DNA of 5,521 nucleotides from an uncultured Prevotellaceae bacterium. Lineage in GTDB: Bacteria; Bacteroidota; Bacteroidia; Bacteroidales; Bacteroidaceae. This document shows, piece by piece, positions 1 through 5,521 of the stretch. Where the stretch lies: the NCBI GenBank assembly GCA_902775075.1, contig CACYKX010000202.1, forward strand, positions 1-5,521. Direction: 5' to 3'. Both the position numbers and the translations under genes were made by a program. Position 1 is the first letter of the stretch; each line of letters opens with the position of its first letter. Below the pieces are notes generated by a model. It saw only the letters and a list, made by a program, of their open reading frames with translations. It made no database searches and was not told the DNA's origin.

Positions 1-69
1 GATGATAAGCAAATGGAATTGGTAAACCGATTGCTGGATGAAGTTTCTTCTGAAAATAAAAAAGGATAA
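1..69 (+). CDS. atpF: F0F1 ATP synthase subunit b, C-terminal end (partial)
   Basis: Only the last 22 codons and a TAA stop are present; the reading frame is open to the left edge of the window. The tail is polar and charged (it begins DDKQMELVNRLLDE and ends with lysines and a glycine), which fits the end of the long helical stator stalk of subunit b. That stalk contacts the delta subunit encoded immediately downstream. The identification rests mainly on position: in F-type operons atpF directly precedes atpH, and the gap here is only 6 bases. The fragment is too short to identify by sequence alone. The stop is followed at once by a second in-frame stop (TAATAG), and the atpH start lies in the same frame one codon later. 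Confidence 0.75.
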   Translation, partial: DDKQMELVNRLLDEVSSENKKG

Positions 70-75
70 TAGCTT

Positions 76-612
76 ATGGATTTAGGTGTAATATCGGTAA
101 GATATGCTCGGGCACTCCTAAAGAGTGCTACAGAGCAAAAGATCGAAGAGCAGGTGTATAAAGATATGGCTTCTTTGGCGGAATGCTATATGGAGGTGCC
201 TGAATTGCGATCTTCGATAGATAACCCTATGCTTTCTGGTGAGAAAAAGATGCATTTGCTTACAACAGCACTGGGAAATAACCCACAAGAACTGAGTAAG
301 CGTTTTGTACATCTTGTGATGAAAGAGGATAGGGAAAGCGCCCTGCAATTCATGGCTAATTCGTATATCACTCTTTATAGACAACAGAAGAATATCACCC
401 GCGGTAAACTGACGACTGCCTCTGCTGTGTCGGCTGCTACAGAACAGAAGATGAAGCAGATGGTGGAAGCTAAAACTCAGGGTACTGTAGAATTTACTAC
501 TGAGGTAGATCCTACTATCATTGGAGGATTTATTCTTGAGTATGATACCTATAGAATGGATGCAAGTGTTAAGTCGAAACTTAACAATATACTTGTTGAA
601 TTAAAAAAGTAA
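76..612 (+). CDS. atpH: F0F1 ATP synthase subunit delta (OSCP family)
   Basis: This 178-residue protein is the peripheral-stalk subunit that sits on top of the F1 head and anchors it to the b subunits, so that rotation is coupled to catalysis at the cytoplasmic face of the inner membrane. The length is typical of the family (about 175-185). The N-terminal helical domain opens with the usual [14 protein letters not shown] sequence (residues 6-15), followed by the conserved DNPMLS-like segment near 49-54. The family signature lies near the C-terminus: [14 protein letters not shown] at 144-157, followed by MDASVKSKL at 161-169. The ATG at 76 is chosen because it gives the full N-terminal domain. 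It follows atpF by 6 bases and atpA starts 7 bases after its stop. An AAAGGA stretch at 60-65 could act as a weak ribosome binding site, but it also encodes the end of atpF and lies in an A-rich run. Confidence 0.96.
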   Translation: MDLGVISVRYARALLKSATEQKIEEQVYKDMASLAECYMEVPELRSSIDNPMLSGEKKMHLLTTALGNNPQELSKRFVHLVMKEDRESALQFMANSYITLYRQQKNITRGKLTTASAVSAATEQKMKQMVEAKTQGTVEFTTEVDPTIIGGFILEYDTYRMDASVKSKLNNILVELKK

Positions 613-619
613 ATTTCAA

Positions 620-2206
620 ATGTCAGAAAAAATAAAACCAAGTGAAGTATCTGAAGTTCTTGTAAAGGAGTTGCAAGGCATCAATGATGCAAATCAGTTT
701 GATGAGGTAGGTACTGTACTTACCGTAGCTGATGGCGTGGCCCATATATATGGACTACGTAATGTTGAGGCTTCTGAACTTCTTGAGTTCGAGAATGGTA
801 CTATGGCTATTGTCATGAACCTGGAGGAAGACAATGTGGGTTGTGTGCTTCTAGGGGATACTGCTGGCATCAAGGAAGGACAGAAAGTTAAGCGTACACA
901 TCGTATTGCTTCTATCCGTGTTAATGATAATTTCCTAGGACGTGTTGTTAATCCTATAGGTCAGCCTATCGACGGTAAGGGCGATATTGATCTTACTGAT
1001 TCTTTGGAGATGCCGCTTGATCGTAAGGCTCCTGGAGTAATTTATCGTCAACCAGTAAAGGAACCTCTTCAGACGGGTCTTAAGGCGGTAGACTCTATGA
1101 TTCCTATTGGCCGTGGCCAGCGTGAGTTGATAATTGGTGACCGACAGACTGGCAAAACGGCTGTCGCTGTTGATACGATTATCAATCAGAAAAGTAACTA
1201 TGATGCAGGTAAACCAGTATATTGTATTTATGTAGCTATTGGACAGAAGGCTTCTACTGTAGCTAGTCTTGTTCAAACTTTACAGGATCATGGCGCAATG
1301 CCTTATACTATTGTTGTGAGTGCTACAGCTGCTGATCCTGCTGCTATGCAATATTATGCACCTTTTTCCGGTGCTGCTATCGGTGAATACTTCCGCGATC
1401 GTGGCTATCATGCGCTAGTTGTTTATGATGATTTGTCAAAACAAGCTGTGGCCTATCGTGAAGTTTCGTTGATTCTTCGCCGACCTTCTGGTCGTGAAGC
1501 ATATCCGGGTGATGTGTTCTATCTGCATAGTCGTTTACTTGAGCGTGCTGCTCGTATCAACGATCAACAGGAAATTGCAGAGCAGATGAATGATCTTCCT
1601 GAGAGTTTGAAAGGACATGTTCGTGGTGGTGGTTCACTTACAGCTCTTCCTATCATTGAAACTCAGGCTGGTGATGTTTCTGCATACATTCCAACAAACG
1701 TAATCTCTATCACGGATGGACAAATTTATCTGGAGACTAACCTCTTTAACCAAGGATTCCGTCCTGCTATTAATGTAGGTATATCAGTTTCTCGTGTAGG
1801 TGGTTCTGCTCAGGTGAAGAGTATGAAGAAAGTTGCTGGTACCCTTAAAATTGATATGGCACAGTATCGTGAGCTTGAGAGTTTCTCTAAGTTTGCTAGC
1901 GATATGGATGCTGTTACGGCTATGACATTGGATCGTGGACGTAAGAATAATCAGTTGCTTATCCAGCCTCAATATAGTCCTATGCCTGTAGGTGAACAGA
2001 TCGCAATTATATATTGCGGTGTTCATGGTTTGATGCACGATGTTCCTGTAGATGAGGTACGTAAGTGTCAGGATCAATTCCTTGATGCTATGCGGTCACA
2101 ACATCAGGATGCTATAGATATATTAGCTAGTGGAAAACTGACTGAGGAAGTGGAAAATACCATCAAGGAAGTTATGGCTAATGTAGCCGGACAATTTAAA
2201 GCGTAA
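620..2206 (+). CDS. atpA: F0F1 ATP synthase subunit alpha
   Basis: The 528-residue alpha subunit forms the alpha3-beta3 head of F1, carries the non-catalytic nucleotide sites and supplies an arginine to the catalytic sites on beta. Visible landmarks, in order, are: an N-terminal beta-barrel domain (about 25-95); the Walker A loop GDRQTGKT at 173-180; the Walker B strand ALVVYDD at 265-271, followed by LSKQAVAYR; the highly conserved [14 protein letters not shown] at 301-314; and SVSRVGG at 389-395, in which R392 corresponds to the arginine finger (E. coli alpha R376). A C-terminal helical domain follows. The protein is about 15 residues longer than E. coli alpha; part of the excess is about 7 residues in the loop at 315-337, just before GSLTALP. 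The ATG at 620 has no Shine-Dalgarno sequence, only an A/T-rich leader, as is usual in Bacteroidota. The beta partner is not in this window. The gene ends in tandem stops TAATAG, 6 bases before atpG. Confidence 0.99.
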   Translation: MSEKIKPSEVSEVLVKELQGINDANQFDEVGTVLTVADGVAHIYGLRNVEASELLEFENGTMAIVMNLEEDNVGCVLLGDTAGIKEGQKVKRTHRIASIRVNDNFLGRVVNPIGQPIDGKGDIDLTDSLEMPLDRKAPGVIYRQPVKEPLQTGLKAVDSMIPIGRGQRELIIGDRQTGKTAVAVDTIINQKSNYDAGKPVYCIYVAIGQKASTVASLVQTLQDHGAMPYTIVVSATAADPAAMQYYAPFSGAAIGEYFRDRGYHALVVYDDLSKQAVAYREVSLILRRPSGREAYPGDVFYLHSRLLERAARINDQQEIAEQMNDLPESLKGHVRGGGSLTALPIIETQAGDVSAYIPTNVISITDGQIYLETNLFNQGFRPAINVGISVSRVGGSAQVKSMKKVAGTLKIDMAQYRELESFSKFASDMDAVTAMTLDRGRKNNQLLIQPQYSPMPVGEQIAIIYCGVHGLMHDVPVDEVRKCQDQFLDAMRSQHQDAIDILASGKLTEEVENTIKEVMANVAGQFKA

Positions 2207-2212
2207 TAGCCT

Positions 2213-3184
2213 ATGCCGTCGTTGAAAGAGATAAAAACTCGTATTGCTTCTGTCAATAGTACTCGTAAGATAACGAGTGCCATGAAGATGGTGGCTTCAT
2301 CGAAACTGCATCATGCACAGGTGGCTATACAAAATATGCTTCCTTACGAAAACCAATTGGAACATATCTTGAAGAGTTTCCTGCTTTCTACTCCGGATAC
2401 TGACACACCTTTTGAGGGAAGTCATGCTGAGCTGAAGCGTGTGGCATTAGTTGTTTTCAGCTCCAATAGTTCGCTATGTGGTGGCTTTAATAATAATGTT
2501 ATCAAGATGATGCTGGAAACGATTGACGAGTACAAGAGTCAAGGTGTCGACGATATTATTATTTATCCTATCGGGCGTAAGATTGAAGAAAAGGTTAAGA
2601 AATTAGGTCTCCCATGTGCAGGTAGTTTCATGGATTTAGTTGATAAACCAAAGTCTGCACCTTGTGCTGATATTGTACGCGAATTGGGTAATTTGTTCTT
2701 GAAAGGTGAGATAGATAAAGTAGAACTTATTTATCATCATTTCAAGAGTGCAGGTAGTCAGATCTTGACTCGTAAGACTTTATTGCCAATAGACCTTTCT
2801 ACTGAGACTATTGGAGAGAATAATGATCGTGATCTTTCAAGTAATGTAGCTACTGCTAAAGCTCAGGAATATCTTAGAAAAAAACATGCTAAGGAGAGAA
2901 ATGAGGAAAAGCAGGATGTTGCAATCAATGATGATTTTATTGTAGAACCTGATTTGCATACTGTTCTTAGTAGTTTGATTCCTAAGCAATTACATCTTAT
3001 GATGTATACAGCCTTGTTGGATAGTATAGCCAGTGAGCATGCTGCTCGAATGGTTGCTATGCAGACTGCTACGGATAATGCAGATGAGTTGCTTCGTGAC
3101 TTGAATTTACAATTTAATAAGAGTCGTCAGGCCGCTATTACGAATGAATTGTTAGACATTGTGGGGGGAAGTTCAAATAATTAA
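2213..3184 (+). CDS. atpG: F0F1 ATP synthase subunit gamma, with long internal insertion
   Basis: The gamma subunit is the central rotor shaft that turns inside the alpha/beta head and couples it to the c-ring. The two helices of the coiled coil are clear. The N-terminal one carries the family pattern SLKEIKTRIASVNSTRKITS at 3-22, continuing with AMKMVASSK. The C-terminal one carries SEHAARMVAMQTATDNA at 274-290 and NKSRQAAITNELLDIVGG at 302-319. Between them is the Rossmann-like domain with NSSLCGGFNNNV at 85-96. At 323 residues it is about 36 longer than E. coli gamma. Nearly all of the excess lies between LLPID (190-194) and the FIVEPD strand (242-247), where a charged, probably helical, cysteine-free segment replaces a short loop. 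The ATG at 2213 lacks a Shine-Dalgarno sequence and lies in the atpA reading frame beyond two stops. This is the last gene of the operon. Confidence 0.98.
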   Translation: MPSLKEIKTRIASVNSTRKITSAMKMVASSKLHHAQVAIQNMLPYENQLEHILKSFLLSTPDTDTPFEGSHAELKRVALVVFSSNSSLCGGFNNNVIKMMLETIDEYKSQGVDDIIIYPIGRKIEEKVKKLGLPCAGSFMDLVDKPKSAPCADIVRELGNLFLKGEIDKVELIYHHFKSAGSQILTRKTLLPIDLSTETIGENNDRDLSSNVATAKAQEYLRKKHAKERNEEKQDVAINDDFIVEPDLHTVLSSLIPKQLHLMMYTALLDSIASEHAARMVAMQTATDNADELLRDLNLQFNKSRQAAITNELLDIVGGSSNN

Positions 3185-3209
3185 ATACAACTTCTCTATA
3201 AGAATAAGC

Positions 3210-3254
3210 AAAGGGTGAGTCAAAAAATAAACTTTGACTCACCCTTTTTCTTTT
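3210..3254 (+). terminator. Rho-independent terminator of the ATP synthase operon
   Basis: A perfect 15-bp inverted repeat (3210-3224 pairs with 3233-3247; core GGGTGAGTC / GACTCACCC) encloses an 8-base A-rich loop. It is followed by a T-rich tract, TTTTTCTTTT, at 3245-3254. It begins 25 bases after the atpG stop, so it should end the atp transcript. Read from the other strand, the same stem is followed by a weaker T-rich stretch (complement of 3200-3212). It may therefore also stop transcription of the convergent fructose-bisphosphatase gene, whose stop is about 70 bases away and which has no other visible terminator. The assignment in the plus direction is firm; the bidirectional role is an inference. 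Confidence 0.93.
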
Positions 3255-3318
3255 GGTATATAAATATGAATAATAAACCTTTTTGTTGTTATCTCATGAT
3301 GTGTACTTGTGCTTGCTA

Positions 3319-5304
3319 TTACTTTCTTTCCGATTCTTTGATGTATCCGTGTCGGAAAGCATAAAGTAGTTCTTCGAGATCAGCAATTTGTTGACGGAGT
3401 TCTCTACCTTTGTCAGTATCAGCAACAAGCATCCTGCGATTACTCATCTCTACAATCTGAGTAGTTGATTTGATGTCTGTTCCTGTTCTGATAGCATCTT
3501 CAGTACTTGTAAAAGGCTCATGTTGTACCAATTGGAATCCTCTGGAATGATATACTAGGGTATAACCAGCAATACCCGTTTCATTATGGTAGGCTTTACT
3601 GAATCCTCCATCGATAACCATCAGTTTTCCATTTGCTTTGACAGGATTTTCACCACTCGTTGCCCTTACTGGTACATGCCCATTGATGATATGTCGGTTC
3701 AGTCCTTCTACACCAAAGGAATCAAGGATTCTATCTATGACTTCCTCATTATCTCTTAGTTTGAAGTAATTGCCCTTTTCTTCATGCCATGTTTCCTTAT
3801 CTTTGATGAAGTATCTTTCAAATGTAGCCATTTTGCTTTTATCAAACAGGGGACTATCTTTTCCGCACCATAAATAAAGAAAATAGTCGATGGCATATTG
3901 TCTTTCATCTGGGTCAGAATCATTTTGGAAAGCTGTTCTGATCAGCATATCGATGTTATGCAGTAATTTCCGACCTGCATATTTCCTTCCAGGAAATATC
4001 TCGACAGTTTTCAGGGAGCCGTCCTCATTCAATGGGATAGAAGCGTGGAACAATAAATTATTATTATAGATAGCATACATGCAACCATGTTGCAACATAG
4101 CACGCATGTGTTTATGCAATTTTTCGCTAACCATAAACGAGTGATGTAATTTACGCATGAGCAGTTTCTCTTCGTCAGTTAATGCGTTTGGATCTTTCTC
4201 ATTAATGGTTGGAAAGTTACATGATGTCATTTCGTATTCCTTTCCATCTATATTAATAGTTCCATTCTTGTAGTCAATATGATTAAATAGACATCTTGAT
4301 GTCATATCCCAATCAGGATGACCTTCGAAGATCTGGTTTTCCAGTTTAAACTGCAGAATAGATATTGCCTTGTGCATTTGGGCAGTCAGTCGACAAGTGC
4401 GTTCATCAAGATGGGAACCTTCTCCTGTTATTTTCGGGATGAATTCCTCGCAAGGATCATTCTTGTATGTTTCCATTGCAAAGGTAGCTAATGGTACAAG
4501 GTTGATACCATATCCCTCTTCAAGGGTTGCCAGATTGGCATACCTCAGCGATAAACGTATCACATTGCAGATACAAGCATTGTTTCCAGCAGCTGCTCCC
4601 ATCCATAGAATGTCATGGTTTCCCCATTGAATATCCCAATTCTGACGATGGCGAAGATAATCCATGATGATGTGTGCTCCAGGTCCTCTATCATAGATGT
4701 CACCAAGGATATGTAGTTGATCGATAACGAGATGCTGAATGACATTTGCTATTGCAATGATAAAATCATCAGCCCTTCCCGTAGAAATTATAGTGTCGAC
4801 GATGACATTTACATATGCAGTTTTATCCCTATCTTCTGTACGTTCATGAAGTAATTCCTGGATAATGTATGAAAAATCAGAAGGTAAGTTCTTTCTTACC
4901 TTTGAACGCGTATATTTGCTAGATACATCACGACAGACAGCTACGAGTTGATGTAGTGTAATGTGATACCAATCATCTATATCTTCCTCATTTTGTTTTA
5001 CAAGTTCTAGCTTCTGTTCAGGATAATAAATTAGTGTGCATAGTTCCCGTTTCTCAGTTTCTCTTAGAGTATTACCGAAGAGATCGTTTACTTTGCGTTT
5101 GATATTACCCGATGCATTTTTCAGCACATGAATAAAAGCCTCATATTCTCCATGAATATCAGCAAGAAAATGTTCAGTACCTTTCGGAAGATTCAGAATA
5201 GCCTGAAGATTGATAATCTCGGTACTAGCATCTGCAATTGTTGGGAAAGATTGAGCTAATAGCTCAAGGTATCTCATATCTTTTTCTATCTCGTAATGCT
5301 TCAT
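3319..5304 (-). CDS. fbp: Fructose-1,6-bisphosphatase, class III
   Basis: This 661-residue protein hydrolyses fructose 1,6-bisphosphate to fructose 6-phosphate and phosphate, the committing step of gluconeogenesis, in the cytoplasm. It belongs to the class III family (B. subtilis Fbp type, about 670 residues), which is unrelated to class I/II enzymes and uses a calcineurin-like metallophosphoesterase fold. The metal-binding motifs are present: FLADIHGEYEAF at 46-57 (D49, H51), GDIYDRG at 201-207 (D202, D205), GNHD at 228-231, LLFHAS at 417-422, and NGHVPV at 541-546, followed by IDGGFSKAYH at 564-573. The N-terminal stretch EIINLQAILNLPKGTEHF is strongly family-like, so the ATG at 5304 fits, although the leader of some homologues is longer. 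There is no Shine-Dalgarno sequence. The gene lies 22 bases downstream of an unidentified gene on the same strand and converges on atpG. Its stop is doubled (TAATAG). No motif residue appears to be lost. Confidence 0.98.
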   Translation of the reverse strand: MKHYEIEKDMRYLELLAQSFPTIADASTEIINLQAILNLPKGTEHFLADIHGEYEAFIHVLKNASGNIKRKVNDLFGNTLRETEKRELCTLIYYPEQKLELVKQNEEDIDDWYHITLHQLVAVCRDVSSKYTRSKVRKNLPSDFSYIIQELLHERTEDRDKTAYVNVIVDTIISTGRADDFIIAIANVIQHLVIDQLHILGDIYDRGPGAHIIMDYLRHRQNWDIQWGNHDILWMGAAAGNNACICNVIRLSLRYANLATLEEGYGINLVPLATFAMETYKNDPCEEFIPKITGEGSHLDERTCRLTAQMHKAISILQFKLENQIFEGHPDWDMTSRCLFNHIDYKNGTINIDGKEYEMTSCNFPTINEKDPNALTDEEKLLMRKLHHSFMVSEKLHKHMRAMLQHGCMYAIYNNNLLFHASIPLNEDGSLKTVEIFPGRKYAGRKLLHNIDMLIRTAFQNDSDPDERQYAIDYFLYLWCGKDSPLFDKSKMATFERYFIKDKETWHEEKGNYFKLRDNEEVIDRILDSFGVEGLNRHIINGHVPVRATSGENPVKANGKLMVIDGGFSKAYHNETGIAGYTLVYHSRGFQLVQHEPFTSTEDAIRTGTDIKSTTQIVEMSNRRMLVADTDKGRELRQQIADLEELLYAFRHGYIKESERK

Positions 5305-5326
5305 ACGAATTAGTATTATATGATTA

Positions 5327-5521
5327 CTATTCAGTAATTATCTTTTGTATTTGTTTTGATGTTTTGTCCTCGATAGCTTCTATAGGCATATATCCTTCAG
5401 TGAGTCCTGTAGTTTCTGCCATCACTTGAAAGACTCGTTGTGAGAACTTCCTGATCTTGAGTTGTTCGATTCTTTCTTCGAGGATATCATCGTTATATTC
5501 TGTGTCGTGAAGTAAAATTTG
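5327..5521 (-). CDS. Unidentified protein, C-terminal end (partial)
   Basis: An open frame enters from the right edge of the window and runs for 64 codons to a TAG stop. I do not recognise the family. The visible part is hydrophilic and looks helical: an acidic/basic stretch NDDILEERIEQLKIRKFSQR at 10-29 is followed by VFQVMAETTGLTEGYMPIEA at 30-49 and a lysine/glutamine-rich tail. No membrane segment, metal-binding motif or cysteine is visible. It is judged a real gene because the frame is open throughout, it ends in tandem stops (TAG TAA), and it lies only 22 bases upstream of fbp on the same strand, which suggests a shared transcript. The overlapping plus-strand frame starting near 5238 runs antisense across the fbp start and is less likely to be a gene. 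The function may lie in the missing N-terminal part. Confidence 0.7.
   Translation of the reverse strand, partial: QILLHDTEYNDDILEERIEQLKIRKFSQRVFQVMAETTGLTEGYMPIEAIEDKTSKQIQKIITE

Noticed and set aside
118..384. Open frames antisense to atpH (88 and 61 codons)
   Set aside because: Both are shadows of the delta subunit gene and have no protein-like features or initiation signals.
935..1276. 113-codon open frame antisense to atpA
   Set aside because: It lies wholly inside the strongly conserved alpha subunit gene on the opposite strand, its translation has no recognisable domain, and it is explained by codon use in atpA.
1784..2077. 97-codon open frame antisense to the 3' half of atpA
   Set aside because: It is fully contained in atpA, shows low-complexity T/I/L/R-rich translation and has no leader or partner gene.
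4370..4630. 86-codon plus-strand frame inside fbp
   Set aside because: It is antisense to the conserved GNHD-containing region of the fructose-bisphosphatase, so its openness is explained by that gene.
5305..5326. Possible fbp promoter in the 22-base gap
   Set aside because: TATAAT-like bases occur, but I see no match to the Bacteroidota TAnnTTTG -7 element with a properly spaced TTG upstream, and the region is simply A/T-rich.
5321..5340. Short A/T-rich inverted repeat (ATTACT-ATTC-AGTAAT core) at the end of the unidentified gene
   Set aside because: The 6-bp stem, extendable by one G-T and one A-T pair, is too weak for a terminator and has no T-tract after it on the minus strand. In A/T-rich DNA it is likely to be chance.
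5238..5429. 63-codon plus-strand frame crossing the fbp start region
   Set aside because: It overlaps the N-terminal end of fbp and the tail of the upstream gene in antisense. The hydrophobic translation is a reflection of those genes, and no promoter or leader is visible.

Overview
The window is ordinary core-genome DNA, most likely from a member of the Bacteroidota (a Prevotella/Bacteroides-type organism; the genus is a guess). Three things point there. The ATP synthase genes run b-delta-alpha-gamma and then stop at a terminator, with no beta or epsilon gene following gamma; in Bacteroidota, atpD and atpC sit at the front of the operon. The fructose-1,6-bisphosphatase is of the large class III type found in Firmicutes and Bacteroidota. 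Most starts lack a Shine-Dalgarno sequence and instead follow A/T-rich leaders.

Positions 1-3184, plus strand: the distal half of an F-type ATP synthase operon. It holds the last 22 codons of a gene that is atpF (subunit b) by position, then complete atpH (delta), atpA (alpha) and atpG (gamma), separated by only 6-7 bases. Delta ties the catalytic head to the b stator. Alpha forms the head with the beta subunit, which is encoded outside the window. Gamma is the rotating shaft. A strong stem-loop with a T-tract (3210-3254) closes the operon.

Positions 3185-3318: a 134-base convergent intergenic stretch that holds the terminator and nothing else I can recognise.

Positions 3319-5521, minus strand: a complete class III fructose-1,6-bisphosphatase gene (gluconeogenesis), preceded after 22 bases by the 3' end of another minus-strand gene that I cannot identify. 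The two are probably co-transcribed.

I found no mobile element, CRISPR array, RNA gene or novel multi-gene system. Two details deserve a second look. One is a roughly 33-residue charged extension in the gamma subunit, at the same place as the regulatory insertion of chloroplast/cyanobacterial gamma. The other is the repeated use of tandem in-frame stop codons: four of the six genes have them, including both junctions where neighbouring ATP synthase genes share a reading frame.
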